A stretch of 64,000 nt of DNA, from positions 1,940,696 through 2,004,695 of the forward strand of contig OX579638.1 of the NCBI GenBank assembly GCA_951230915.1, given 5' to 3'. Shown one piece after another: positions 13,271 to 25,938 of this stretch. Below the pieces are notes generated by a model, which worked only from the letters and a program-made list of their open reading frames with translations, was not told where the DNA came from and ran no database searches. Source of the DNA: Antitrichia curtipendula (Eukaryota; Streptophyta; Bryopsida; Hypnales; Leucodontaceae). How positions within the stretch are numbered: position 1 is the first letter of the stretch; every line of letters begins with the position of its first letter. Both the position numbers and the translations under genes were made by a program.

Positions 13271-14378
13271 TAATTATCCCTTAAAGCATTTGAGAATAAT
13301 TCCTATTATTGAATTATCTTTTATTTGTTTGGCCTTGTCTGCAATTTAATTTTTGCACGTTTCAAAGTTGGATCATATTGTTGTTCATGAGTTTACAAAA
13401 TTTGTTTGACACTATGACTATGAGACTATGAGATGTAAATCACCATTAATAACAATTTTAACATAATAGAATAATTTTACATTATAAGTTTCTATAGCAC
13501 ATGTTACCGATGTTACATTTTCTTCTAAGATGTATTTTAAATGGAGGTTTGTGATTCATTCCAAAGTACATGATAAAGTAAACTTATGCTTTAATGGATT
13601 TATATATTATTGAATGTATAATGAATGCATATATAAATATGACCTATATCACTGCAACAACAATAACTATTCAACTCAAAATACTCAATTTTCACTTTTC
13701 AACTTCTTTACATGCAACTTCTGTTTTTTAAGAAAAAAAATAATTTAAATATCTATAGCATTATCAATCATTGGCCACAAGGTCTGAAAGATCTACCAAC
13801 ATGGTATAATATTGAAAAAAAAAACACTTCCTACATACAGGATAAATAAATATGACCACTCTCTCTCATTGCCACAACCTACAATGGCCAATTTATACTT
13901 AACCTTATTTGTTTCGGCTATCTTCTGTATTTTAAGTTATTTCATAACAAAAACATGAGTATTCAGATTTTTTACCCCGGTTGGTTCTCTCCCATAAGTC
14001 CTAATCACATTAATCTGCAAACCTCCTCTTCAAGGACTCTCTGAAGACACAAAGACCCCTCCATCAATCTCTATAGTTGTAGAGATTTATGACGCAATAA
14101 CAATTAAAACAAAACACTTGTCCTAATATATTAGCATTTGAAAAACAAGATAAGCTTGGAATAGAGAACAAGATGAGTGTTTTATATCCTGAGCCTGGTA
14201 CCAACAGTGTAAGAATCACTGATATTTTAATCAATTTTCTTATTGGAGTTGAATCCAATAACAAAATATGTAGTCACACTTTCGTTGTACCGTTATTCAT
14301 CTTGGGTCACATTCTTGGGCACACTCGCAGAGAGAATGAGGCAAGCAAAATTGACACAACATTAAAATCATACAGAAA
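13271..14378. other. AT-rich intergenic DNA, no recognised feature
   Basis: No coding character. It lies downstream of the minus-strand thioredoxin gene and may hold part of its 3' flank. No gene is supported. Confidence 0.45.
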
Positions 14379-14621
14379 ATGATAGATGCGAAGAAAATCT
14401 TTGAATGCAAGCAGGTTGTAGCGAGAATGTGCTTATTGGATTACAATGAATTAGACTATAAAGAATGAAAAGATAAATGCATTGTGGCTTTGGAATCCGA
14501 AGAGGAACACAAAGCTGAAAAAACTCTTGTATCTCTATACGACCATGTGTCCTTCGAAGTTCAAGAGGGACAAGACCTACATGAATCCCATTATAAAGAA
14601 GCTTCCGAGAAAATCAAGTGA
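14379..14621 (+). pseudogene. Coding-like remnant, 81 codons with one internal stop
   Basis: One frame runs from ATG 14379 to TGA 14619-14621, interrupted only by TGA at 14466-14468. The second part is charged and protein-like (ALESEEEHKAEKTL, QEGQDLHESHYKEASEKI). I do not recognise the family. It lies antisense to the probable thioredoxin 3' UTR, so it could be chance. Confidence 0.2.
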
Positions 14622-14648
14622 GGGAAGGCAGGGTACATTGACGTGAGG

Positions 14649-17522
14649 TCAGAGGGTTTTCTGGATGCGATTGACGAGATCCTCTGCACTCAAAGCACCT
14701 TCCTGTGTAATCCACAAAGGAAATCGTTATGTCTATTCTCACAACTCTATTGCAATCAGTTTCACATTTCAATCACATTTTAAGAAATATTGGTCAGAAG
14801 TTGAAAAGTCATTCTAAAAGCTTTGTCTAGATAGCCGTGGAAAAAGAATATTGACAACAGATGATAAAATTACATGGAGGCGTACATAACAACACTATTT
14901 GTGAGTGCTCTCGTCTGTTTGATCATTTTGTGGAGGACTCCAGATACCATCAGCCCGCAAAATGGACAAATAGACAAGACCACTTCAGCTTATTCCTTTT
15001 TAATGTCTTCCATTTTGTCCCGTGGGCTCCAATTTACGGAGGCAATTTCTTGACATTTAGCTTTCCTCAAAACTTGTCCAGAGAAGTGCAAACCGGTCCC
15101 AAAGATTCAGAGGTGTTAAGAATCATAGGCAAAAGAGGATGGAAACATACCACCCTGTCCGCAACTTGTCCGTTTTTGAAGAGCACCAGTGTGGGTAGAG
15201 CATGGATATTGAAGCGGGAGGCAAGGTCGGGGTATTTTTCTGTGTCTATCTTTACCTGTCAATCCAGTCATTGCACACTCGGTATCTGATCACAATAATG
15301 TAACCACAAGCAAGTATACCCGAACAGCCCCAAAATATGACTTAAAAACTTTCCAACAGAAGACCAGGGAGGAACTTACAACGCGAACTTTGTCCTTCAA
15401 AGCCTTGCTGACCTCATTCAGAATGGGCACCATCATTTGACAAGGTCCGCACCTTCACACATTATGGCTACATTTTAGACAACGATACAGATTTACCAAC
15501 CCATACGCTCTGAGAAAGGGATAAGAAGACCGTCAGGGGAAAACTGACACAATGTTGATAACGTTCAAGGGCTCCACTTGAGCCGACCAGCAACGCCCCT
15601 AAATTCCAGAAACTGTCACCCAACATCGATTTGATGAGAAGGAAACTGTGAGGGAAGAATACATACCAAACTGCATAGAAATCTACCAATACTGGTACTC
15701 CACAATTTTGAAGCATATCGTCAAACGAGGAGAAAGTTTTCTTGGATGCTTGCCCCTGAAACAGTATCCCAACCACACATGATCGTAAGTACGTGAATTC
15801 TCTCCTGTAATCATTTAACGTTCTTCAGAAAATAAAACCTTGGTCACAAAAACAAAAACAAAACTGACAGATCAGTAACCTATGACTTCAGATGATAAGG
15901 TTCAGTCACCTACTTAACAACAGACACGCAAATAACCAAGTTCATAACGCTGCTGCAAACATGTAAGATACTTTAACATGCTGTGCACAGCCCTGCAGAA
16001 ATTGAACTTCTAATTGATCCTTCAAAGTCGACAGTGACCTATAGGGTCATATGAGGGTTTACGGATCAATGTTGATTTTAAATGCTTTCGAGTCAAACAA
16101 AGCCTGCATTCGTTTTCTCTCTAGTTCTATTGCTAGGGATCGTGTGAAACAAACCAATATTGCGTGACATGCAAGTGTTTCAAATTTGCACTTCAGTACT
16201 GTAAAAGTCAACAAAACTTGGACCATCCATAAACCTCTTCAAATGGATGTGATTCAAAATAATCTAAATCTTTAACTCATTTCATTCAAATACCTGGAAA
16301 ACTACAAATCATTTCAACATCCAATTTTGGATGGCCTAATATGAATCAGTGGAAAATTCAGTAATCTACTCAATGAAGAACTTTAAAGTTTTGGCTTCAA
16401 TTCTATATGAACTATATTGACCAATAAAAAACATTGTCAAAAAGGAAAACCAAAGAGGTAGAAATGAACCTCGACAATATAAATGCCATTTCAAAGTTAA
16501 ACAAGATAAGGTAACCACACCTATATTCAACACCTACCTAAATTCAACGCTCCAAATTCTGGCACAGTGAATACAAATTGAATTCTCGAATGTCCATCAC
16601 CTCAACATCAAACTCGGTCGATTACAGATAAGCTACCAATGACACTCTGGACCCTAAAAACTTTTGGAAAATTCTACCCACATCATCCATTCCATGGAGT
16701 ATTGGAATATCCTCTTAGCTATCCCTTCACAGTACTCTCGGCGGTTCAGGGTTCACGGTTCACGTCGATTACAGATCATCTCCCAATGAAACCCTGAACC
16801 CTGAAAACTTTTGGAAATGTACCCCGCATAATGCACTCTTTGGTGCATTGAAATACCCTCTTAGCTTTCCCAACAAAATCCTTCAGAACACAAAAATAAA
16901 ACAAACATTCTAATTTTACAAAATATGCTCAGCGCTTAAATTCTGTCCAGCGTTTAGGGTTCAGGGTTTAAGGTTTCACATTCCCAAAGCTATACGTTTC
17001 TATTACGAACGAGGCAACTTAATCTTCTGTGCATTGAAACATCCTATTAGGAAATTGTCCATGTGTTTCAAAAAGAAAAAGAAAAAGAAATATCCTCTTA
17101 GGTTACCTACCAAAATCCTTCAAAATACAAAATTAAAACAAACATTCTAATCTTAGAAAACATGCTCAGCGCTCAGTCTGTCCAGCGTTCAGGGTTTAGG
17201 GTTTCACATTCCGAAAGCTCTGAGTTTCTTTTACGAACGAGGCAGCAAAAGATTTGCGGGGCAAGAAGAGCATCGAACATACCCGAACATCGAATCGCGT
17301 CGAACGAGAACAAACGGCTCCCTGTCCAAATGCGCTCCGTCTGGGATCCTCCGCAGGAAGAGAAGCTCTCACATTCCCACTCAACATCACAGCACGCGGC
17401 CTTTGATCAGATTGCCGAATCGACAGTCGCACAGAGACAGAGCTGGAGCCGGAGACCAGCGAAGCGCCATTCCTCAGTCCCGCCATGCTCACCACCGGCT
17501 CCATCAACGTCCGGCTCCCCAT
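14649..17522 (-). CDS. Chloroplast thioredoxin, y type
   Basis: Plastid disulfide reductase; y-type thioredoxins reduce antioxidant enzymes such as peroxiredoxins and methionine sulfoxide reductases. Exons (minus): 17522-17235, 15755-15667, 15452-15380, 15255-15151, 14702-14649; 203 codons including the stop, 202 aa. All junctions are GT-AG and in phase. Exon 1 is a Ser/Arg-rich transit peptide ending KSFAASF. The mature part starts QASKKTFSSFDDML, followed by PVLVDFYAVW. The intron splits the Trp126 codon, and exon 3 begins with the redox site CGPC (127-130). Exon 4 carries KIDTEKYPDLASRF and the cis-Pro segment ALPT. Exon 5 is EGALSAEDLVNRIQKTL. The order and motifs match the y type better than m, x or f. 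ATGs at 17504 and 17486 are alternative starts; the last gives 190 aa and a classic MAGL-type transit start. Intron 1 is ~1.5 kb and contains tandem duplications. Confidence 0.93.
16508..16530. repeat. Solo end of the family E MITE
   Basis: TAAGGTAACCACACCT matches the left terminus of the 285-bp MITE at 1998. No matching right end was found nearby. Confidence 0.35.
16615..17250. repeat. Imperfect tandem duplications in thioredoxin intron 1 reaching the exon 1 donor
   Basis: Segments around 16880-17030 and 17105-17250 are near-identical (shared CATTCTAAT, ATGCTCAGCGCT, TTTCACATTCC, TTACGAACGAGGCA), giving a second copy of the exon 1 end and donor. A related pair is at 16620-16740 and 16765-16875 (CGATTACAGAT, AACTTTTGGAAA, CCTCTTAGCT). 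Unit spacing is about 150-225 bp. Confidence 0.75.
17197..17210 (-). promoter_or_regulatory. Telo-box in thioredoxin intron 1
   Basis: AAACCCTAAACCCTG on the minus strand, just inside intron 1 after the exon 1 donor. A further AAAACCCTAG lies at 17526-17535 (plus strand), next to the start codon. Confidence 0.4.
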
Positions 17523-17535
17523 TCTAAAACCCTAG

Positions 17536-18170
17536 ACCTGAAACTACAATACAATACACTGCGAGAGATTGAATCCACTTCAAGCCTACAATCTTTGGTG
17601 GAATCCCGGTGACAAGAGCTTCGATTACAGCGGCGATGGAATTAATATATTGTATTGGGGGAATTGGGGGAGCGTGGGTTAGGATTTGAGCGGCAAATTT
17701 GGACAGAGGCTGCGGATGGGTTGAAGGGAATTGGGACTTGGCAGACGAGAGATAGAAAAGACGATTCAACAACCCTGTCCAGGCTGTTTCTATTCAATTC
17801 CAGACACAGTTCAAGTTCTGACACTTGCCAAGCAAACTTATCATGGCACCTATCTGTTCGCATACTTGCTTCACAATAGGGACAGAGGAAGAGATCACTG
17901 TTTGATCCGCCCCACCCACCCCCCAAAAACACATTTCTAGTTTGTTACACACAAAATAATTGCAGCCTCTTATTGGTAGAGGTGCTGTGGCTCGATCAAT
18001 GGGAGACGCCGTGGACGTCCACCCAAGATAGAACGATAACATGTCTGGATGATATCTGTTGAATCGTGCGAAGAGGAGTCCAACAGAAGACGGAGTAAGA
18101 GCTTTCAGTTCCATTAGCCACGTCGGACCTCCACCACCAAGCTGCAATAATTTCACGTAGAAGCACTATA
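17536..18170. other. 5' flank of the thioredoxin gene
   Basis: GC-balanced DNA upstream of the thioredoxin start. Several overlapping short ORFs on both strands show no family motifs. Probably promoter and 5' UTR. Confidence 0.4.
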
Positions 18171-18385
18171 CGAGAAAGGGGTGCGTTAGGTGAATTTTTA
18201 AATATAGTCTCAGAGATAAGATTATAAGTAAATGATTTTTCAAAGAAGATTTTCGATAAAAATTTAATAAAAATACATGCATTTTTAGTAAATTTTTACT
18301 ACAAATATCCTTAAAAAGATCATTACTTATAATCTTATCTCTAGGACTATACTTAAAAACTCACTCAAAACACCCCTTTCTCTTG
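18171..18385. mobile_element. 215-bp palindromic MITE with TA flanks
   Basis: Inverted arms of ~75 bp: GAGAAAGGGGTG and AGAGATAAGATTATAAGTAA appear on the left and reverse-complemented on the right. Both ends are flanked by TA, suggesting a Tc1/mariner-like insertion. Confidence 0.75.
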
Positions 18386-18389
18386 TAAT

Positions 18390-18694
18390 GAAGATGATCA
18401 CCCATTTTTTACCACTTAAGTAGTTTGGCCCCTATGCAACATAGAGAAGGTTGGAAATTTTTTTTTTCATCGACAGAAGAAGAGGATTTCAAATGTTTCC
18501 AGATTTTCATTCTCAAAAACAAAATTACTATGAATTTTTTTGTAAAGATTATATTTGTCCCATTTTCAATATATAGGCAAACCTATTTCCAACCATAAGA
18601 TAGTTACGAAAATGATGTAAGTGATCATTGTGGTTTTCAGTGTACATGTTATGATCATTGTATGCTTTCAATGTACACCTCCTATACATTTCTA
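18390..18694. mobile_element. Family M element, copy 1
   Basis: Begins GATGATCACCCATTTTTTAC and matches, in inverted orientation, the copy at 42143-42812 over its length, including TTCAATGTACACCTC. Confidence 0.55.
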
Positions 18695-19540
18695 TTGCTC
18701 TTGCTAGTCATATTGTAAAAAGAATCTTTCTCAATAAATAATACATTCAAGTATTGTCCACAATAGGTCAACCTAAAAAGCCATGACAGGGAGTTGTTTG
18801 AAATAGGTACTTCTACCATAGACTTCCATGTGTTGTTGTCCCTTGAGTCACTTACAAAGTTTTATTGAGTTTGATGAAGGTTCATTGAGCTCTCCACTAA
18901 TTATTTGTATGTGAATACAGAACAAATAAGTGAAGGAGTAGATTTGCCTTGTTGTCAAAGTAATCTCAAGGATAATGATGTTGATAATGTGTTGGTGTCA
19001 CTCCTTCAAACCTTAAAGGACGCAAAGGCTGAAAAATGATGGATGGATGATTGGATTGTAGAGACAAAGAATGTACCTATTGGTCCAATAATCCAAGCAT
19101 TTTGGTGATTGCCTTGGTTATAGGGGCCACATCCTTTAATCCTTGAATGCATGGCTAGTACCCGTGGAAATCATCCCTTTTGATACCATATGACATCATC
19201 TACTTTAAAAAAACAAAAATGCTCAATGGATATCAAACTACTCTATGCAATCTCCCTTTTTGTATAAATTTCTAAAGATAAATGATTGCACTTTTGTCCA
19301 ACATGCAAAGATTCTTTGTCATTCATCAACCAAAAAACATCCAAACATTGTTTAAAAGTTAAGGATTTATAGAGTCCCAAGGGCAAAGTTTTTATTTAAA
19401 TTGGAAAGATCTCAGACCTTGTAGGCCTACATCTCTTATCCGTTTGAGTCCTTTCGTGATAATTACTAATCTAAACATCATTTGCATTTGCAAATCTTGT
19501 GAAGGAAAACTCTTGCACCACATTTGAGATATGACAGATG
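18695..19540. other. AT-rich intergenic DNA, nothing recognised
   Basis: No coding frame and no paired termini seen. Confidence 0.4.
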
Positions 19541-19893
19541 ACCCATTTCCAACCACTTAAGCAATTACACATATTTGGAACACAGGTTTTTTGAGTACTG
19601 AATTTTTCCATGTATAAAAATAGAATTTAGAAGGATTGCATATTTTCCAAAATTTTATTAAACAAAACATAATTACTATGAATTCTTTAAGTGTCCAAAA
19701 GATTCTCTTTGACCTATAATGGTCATATAGACCTTTCTATCTTTGACCATAGGCTAATTGTAAAATCGACCATGGACTAGTTGCAATATTGCAGCCAATC
19801 ACAATGTGCCACAACTACTCCTCAAACTACACCACAACTTCACAAAAACTAAGTAATGTATAGATTGGAAATGGGTGGTGGTTGGAAATGGGT
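19541..19893. mobile_element. Family M element, copy 2, perfect 16-bp TIRs
   Basis: Ends ACCCATTTCCAACCAC and GTGGTTGGAAATGGGT are exact inverted repeats, 353 bp apart. The sequence is related to 18390-18694 and 42143-42812. Confidence 0.7.
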
Positions 19894-20279
19894 CGGCTAC
19901 CATATCAAAAACTTGTTTCATGTATGAAGTTCCAAATGACGTGTTTTCTTCCTAGTCACGATAGGACTGCTACTCAAACATCACAGACCCTGCTAGGATT
20001 CTAAACTTCCCAATTTAAGAACAATTAAGTAACTTTACGGACGCAAGTCCTTGAAAGAAGAAAGAGGATTTTCAAAAAATAAATCCACCAAAAGCTCAGT
20101 GCAAAATTTCATATTATTTTCTCGACACTGCATGGATGGTGGCTTAACAGTGGCCGTGACAGTTGCATAGCATGGAAGGAGGTGATCCCCGTGAGCTTGA
20201 AAACATTATTCTTTCAGTCATTTACATCCTACATTTTGGGGTGGCATAGTCCTTCACCTCACCAAAAAATATACTGTAC

Positions 20280-23200
20280 TCAATTTTTTTGAGAACCAAA
20301 ACCCCTGTTAAAGAGAGTCGAGACAGAGTTGCTTAAACCCATGCTAACAGCCTGCGCCAATTGCGAAGCCTGCAAGCAAATGAACAAATAGAACTCAGCG
20401 TTACAAGGTAGTCGCATGCTGGTTTCGACTTCAGGAACATTGAAAACCGTTATCTCCCCGTCCTAAGAATTCCATTCGATAAGCGAAACTAAACCATCCA
20501 CAGACTGGAGGACACCTCAGTAGTGGCACGGCAACTTTTGAGAAGACTGCCAACTAGAGTTCTTTAGAGCAAATCTAGCAAAATTAATGTTCTGACATAT
20601 ACATATTCGCAAACAAGGAGTCAGAGATTCCTTTTCATGAGTCAGGGATTCCTTACTATGCAAATTCAAAGAGTGCTCAAGCAGGGTTCTCTAAAACATT
20701 ATGAAGAAATATCAGCTAAATAGAGCAGATATGGATGTGTGGGCTTGTAAAGCACAAGTTGGGAAAGTCACTACAGCTCGTGGTTGGCAATTTCCATTCC
20801 AATTCAGCGGTTTATACGCCACAGCTAACACTGAAGCTTGCAAACGCAGGAGATATCGAGATTTCTCATGACATAGAAATTACCTCTTGTGCAGTCTTTC
20901 GGCAATCGACAGCATCCTTTATCCTGCGCTCCAGAAACGCCCATGTATCACGATGACCTGCAACCCACGAAGGAAATATTGATGATCATCAAATTTAGTA
21001 CCTCGAAAGCATAAAAATTTAAGGCAATAAGATGGAGGATACTAAATCCGATAGGACCTGATCCTGTCTCCGATAACGTCCCTGTTACTATCTATTCATG
21101 CATTTGATTGGACTAATTAATAAAGAGGTGTAAGCATGGCTTGGCTGAATGTCTGTGGTCAAAGATCTTTGTATCGGAATGGGGCTGTTTACTGTTCAAT
21201 GGTGGTCTACAACCTCACATTGAAATCGCACAAGAAATTCATACATGATGATAAAAATTCGATCTCAACGAGTATGGCTCTTGTAACCAAAGTGATCTCT
21301 ACAGAGCTCTATGTATCTCTCCAAAATCACAGTCATAAATATGTTAAAAGCTCAAAGTGACGCAAATAGTATCCTCTCCCGAACCCCTAATTCATATATC
21401 AATCACATTGCCATGTGTTCGCTGTTATACCTCAATAATTTCCAGCACGTTGGTTGTTCTAAAAACTATCCAGAGTGGCCCACGCTGACAATCCAACTTT
21501 CCACAACAAGCCCCAGGTCCAACTAGTATTCAACACTTTCTGCAAGAAAAATGATTACTCCGACAAGAAGAGATTTACAGATCTAGACCATACCTGGAGA
21601 ATAATCGGTGAGCATGTACAGTTCAGTAGCTGTATAGACACCTCCTAACAACGCGCGCTTGGTGTACCAGTCCATGTCTGTCGACCGATCGCCAGCTGCA
21701 TGCCAAATATCATCCATAAGCACCGCTCTTTGCTTCAATGCCGTCGCGGCATTCATAGGATGTGCCTGTCAGAAGAACAACCAAGCGAATCTATTGAGGT
21801 GTAACGAAGGGCGTTGAAAGAATCACTCATAGAATAAAATGCACGAACCACATGCTGCAAAAGACGAGATGAAAACGTATAACATAACATTCTTAAGTTG
21901 TTCTAAGAGTGCACCTGTCTTCTTGTTCATCTGACGACTAAAAAATCAGGATATGATTTGGACTCAATCGATATGTCTGAGAATGGTTCCTCACAAGTGT
22001 CAATATGGGAGCTATTGAGTTGATTCGTATTAAGGGATTCCATCTACAAAATTCTTGAGATCAGGTAAGAGAATGTGTGTCAATGAATTAGGAGACGGGC
22101 CCAAGGTGTTGGGAGCTCCTTTCCAAGGAATTTATCGAGGGGGACATTCGAACATAAATTGGACAACGTCATCACCTGTATACTGAGAGCTTGGGGCCAC
22201 TTTGAGAGAAACGGAATCTGCATTTGGAGACGTAAGCGCACAATCTGGGCTATACGCTCAGCAAGAAGCATGGCAGACAATTCCTTTTCACGAGTCTCCA
22301 CCTCGTCTTCCAGATGACGATCGCATTCTTCCATGAAGAACTGCCATAAAGTACTTCTGAGTATGAAATACACGTCCAATCCAAGACTAATAAAATGACA
22401 AAACACATAAAATTTTGAAATATGCTCTACTCCAATTCCGGAATTTCACAAAACGGTAAGTATGCCAATCACACCACCCCAAAGACTACAACTTTCTATG
22501 CACTTTGTGAAGACTAAATAATTTCATAGATTCAGATTAAGAATGCATAGAGAAGCTTGCCGAACGACTACATACCATCCACACGCCGTACAATCAAGAG
22601 TGCGCACAAAAAATCACAAAATTCTTATCTCCTTGCCAATCAAACTATCATAACTTTTGATACATATCAAATTTTTACAATCTGATTTCATACAAATGTA
22701 ACCAACTCTATCAAGTATCACCACACAAAAATTTGAAGATTTCTTGTCTTTTAAAGTTTCAGTGGACATCGGCTCAAAGTTAATACATCCAGTGAGCGGT
22801 AAATCTATCTTATACAAACAAGACCAGAAAGAGAGAGCAATATGATCTTCCCACCTCCACAAGAGCTGCTTCTTTGCGAGGAAAGGCGCCCACAATCGCT
22901 GGTGATAACTTGGCGTCTTTCGCACCTTCCACAAGTGCAGCTTCTGTCCACCCTAGCTTGGACTGCATCAAAGTCCCATCACATGAGCCCATGCTCAACT
23001 TCTCCCATTTTAAGTGAATTCACATGCATTACAGTTCTAAGAAACCTATCCCAAGATCCAAACTCATCGTGAAAGGTGGCCACTAATTCTTAACTGCAGC
23101 ATATTAGTTTAGTTTTTGAGGCAGGCAATATATATTTTTATATATACCACATGGCTCATGGCCGCACGCAGAACTTGAGTCTTTTCGTCCACGACCTCTT

Positions 23201-23962
23201 CTTCATGTGCTGATTCTTGACCACCTGATGGCTTACCATTTGCTCCTGCTGCTGCTGCGCCTATTCATACGAATTCACAATTAAGAAACAGAGCAATCGA
23301 ATAATTACGTCTGTAACATTCTTCAGCCCTTGTAAGCCTGCACCTTTTCCTTTCAGTCTATTTAATAAGGCCATAACAACATTCTTTCGCCCTTATAAAC
23401 CTACATCCCATACTTTATAAATCGGAGGCAGCATTGAAATATAAACTCGCGTTCTGAACTTGCATTTCTTAAGCACTCTTCAGCTCCTCTTTAAATGTTG
23501 CTAATGACAAGATAGCAAGATACCAAGCCACCATGCAAACTTTATCCAAAGAAGTAATTGAAGAATTCGGAATAATTCTTGGGAGAATCAGTGAGTCTCT
23601 ACAAAATATTACGGCCAACAACGATCATATAGCGTAAACCTCGACTAGGGTTTATTACCACCTGCAATTAGTTCGGGTTCTATTTGATTAGGGTTTCGGG
23701 TTGCAAATCATAGTTTCCCACCTGCAGTGGCGCTCCCTGGCGAAGCTCCACCAGTGGACGACCCAGGTTCCGATCCCACGCTCCACGCGAACGACTCCGT
23801 GGAAGAACTGCGACGGCAACGAGGAGCGCTCGACTGTTGCTGCTGACACACCATCGTCGACGGAAGAAGGAGACGACGATGCGGCCCCACACAATGTGCC
23901 GAGTCGCGAAGGCTTTTCGTCAACATCCGAGAAAGCTCAAGAGCTCGCATCCTGGCAGCCAT
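20280..23962 (-). CDS. COQ9: Ubiquinone biosynthesis protein COQ9, mitochondrial
   Basis: Lipid-binding accessory protein of the mitochondrial coenzyme Q synthesis complex, needed with COQ7. Exons (minus): 23962-23722, 23260-23148, 22962-22855, 22340-22176, 21765-21594, 20957-20884, 20369-20280; 321 codons including the stop, 320 aa, close to other plant COQ9. All junctions are GT-AG and phase-consistent. Exon 1 is an Arg/Ser-rich presequence (MAARMRALELSRML). Exon 2 ends VLRAAMSHV, joined to SKLGWTEAALVEGAKD and SPAIVGAFPRKEAALVE, the start of the conserved domain. Exon 4 has FFMEECDRHLED, LLAERIAQIVRLRLQMQ and WPQALSIQ. Exon 5 has DIWHAAGDRSTDMDWYTKR and GGVYTATELYMLTD. Exon 6 has HRDTWAFLERRIKDA. 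Exon 7 is the amphipathic C-terminal helix, ending GSQKN. Start 23962 has the context acaATGGC; an upstream in-frame GTG is not used. A telo-box lies in intron 1. Confidence 0.95.
23646..23696 (-). promoter_or_regulatory. Two telo-box-like motifs in COQ9 intron 1
   Basis: TAAACCCTA (23646-23654) and AAACCCTAA (23688-23696) on the minus strand, near the first exon. Such motifs recur at the TM9 and thioredoxin starts. Confidence 0.35.
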
Positions 23963-24790
23963 TGTGCGCGAAATCACACAACGTTGGGAAACAATTAATC
24001 GGGTGTGAGCAAGATGGAGAAACACCACAGTGAAAACTCCAGAGGGGTCAGGTTGTGGTGGATTTCATAGTTGGGGCGACTCAGAAATGGGATGCAGAGA
24101 ACATGGGAGAGGTCATGTGAAAGATGGTGGTGCAGAAATTTAGAAAATTGCGCAAGAGAAGAGTGGATGACAGTGTTGGAATTGAAGGAGATTGACGGAT
24201 TTCGGGAAAGAATGGAAAGGCTTCGGGGAATGGAATTGACGGACGGGCTTCCGCTCTGGAACTCCTGTGTCATGCCACGTATGCCAATTGGGCATTTGAC
24301 ACGTCATCATCAGTACACTATCAGGGAAAATTTGACCAGGGCGAATGTGGATGGATGAGGCGGATGAGGCGGATGAGGGGGTCATTCCCTGTCCGTCCTC
24401 GTCCGACCTCCTTCCGTTCTTGTCGACCTCACTTCTAAGTTCCAACGTTGAGTCCATTCATAATGTCAATGTAGAAGAGTTTCGCCGTCATGGTAACTTT
24501 CAATTGATTAAATAGAGGCAAATTAAAGGCTGATAATGCTCATTACTTGTCTTGTGCAAATTTTCAAAATGGGGGTATGAATTGAAATTTCATTGATCTA
24601 GCAATGAGAGAAATCAGAATAAAATCTCTACTACTACCAACCGGTATTAATTTAGTGAGTATGGATCCACCTAACATAATCTAAATGTACGAGACCTTTT
24701 GTTGCTGTGGCATGTTGTGATTGGTTAAGCAATTAAAGAAGTCAAATGGCTCAACTCTCCTACATTGACATTATGTGTGGTAATTGCAAA
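23963..24790. other. 5' flank of COQ9
   Basis: GC-balanced to about 24460 (likely 5' UTR and promoter), including a 9-bp tandem repeat GGATGAGGC x3 at 24353-24381. AT-rich afterwards. ORFs on both strands lack recognisable motifs. Confidence 0.4.
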
Positions 24791-25508
24791 CACTAGAAGA
24801 AAATGAGGGTTTTTGCAACTACACTATGCAGCTATTTTTTCAATTGCATAGGACATTTGCGACTGGTTTACGACTGGTGATAATTTAAAGACTTCTAGTT
24901 GCAGTGGACACCCTAAAATCTCATAAAAAAGTGTAGCAATTGCAAAAGTCAAGCCTCATGTGTGTCTCATTTGCGACTTGTTTGCAACTTGTAGATTTGT
25001 AGATTTTAAAATACATATCTCCCTTTTTCTAGATTTTTGAATTTCAGTTACCTTTGTTTTAGATTTTTGAATTTTAAGTCTACATTTTTCTAGATTTCAA
25101 AATTTTAGATCTATTTTCTTCCTAGATTCCAAAAATTCAAATATTGGTATTTGATAGATTTCATTGGTTCAAGATACCTTAAAATTTCTTGGATTTTAAA
25201 TATTTTTTTATTTTTCTAGATTGTAGAAATCTACCAATTGTAAAAATCTATACTCTATAAAAATCTACAAATTATATAAATCTATAAATTGTAGAAGTCT
25301 TGGAATTCTATCAACAAAATTCATTGCATCAATCTACAACAACTTACAAGTCTTATATGTCCAACCTAATGGTACTCTTTACAATTGATATGGGACAATT
25401 GATATAAGACAAATCAAAATGAACTTTGGAAACAACTAAGAAACAACTAGAAAACGACTAAGAAACAACTAGTATATGACTTAAAAGCAACTAGGAAACA
25501 ACTAGCTT

Positions 25509-25669
25509 CACTACTAGGAAACTCATTTTTTTTGTTGATTTGGTCGCATACATATGATTCACTTTTCTATCGATTTCTATCGAAAACAACATATTACTCT
25601 CCAAATCAATGGAAAAGTGAATCAAATCTATGCAACCAAATCAACAAAAAAGGTGAATTTTCTAGTATT
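25509..25669. mobile_element. Palindromic MITE nested in the CACTA-like element, copy 1
   Basis: Left end CACTACTAGGAAA..TTGTTGATTTGGT is mirrored by ACCAAATCAACAAAAAA..TTTTCTAGTA at the right. About 160 bp, highly foldable. Confidence 0.65.
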
Positions 25670-25757
25670 ATAGAAAACGACTAAGAAACAACTAGTATAC
25701 GACTAAAAAGCAACTCAGAAACAACTATGATCATTTACAATTGCAATCTTTTCCTAT

Positions 25758-25938
25758 CACTATTAGAAAATTCGATTTTTTATTGACTTGGTTATGTTGA
25801 TCTAGGTCACTTTTTTGTTGATTTGGACAATAATTTGTTGATTTCAACAGATTTCAACAGATTACTATCCATATCAAGAGAAAAGTGACCTAGATTAACG
25901 CAACCAAATCAACAAAAAAATTGAATTTTCTAGTAGTA
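25758..25938. mobile_element. Palindromic MITE nested in the CACTA-like element, copy 2
   Basis: Left CACTATTAGAAAATTCG, right GAATTTTCTAGTAGTA. It shares the TTGTTGATTTGG and CCAAATCAACAAAAAA arms with copy 1. About 181 bp. Confidence 0.65.

Noticed and set aside
15468..15666. C-terminal extension of the thioredoxin exon 2 frame
   Set aside because: It reads through a donor (TG|GTATGT) into intron; the WCGPC site is only restored by splicing to 15452.
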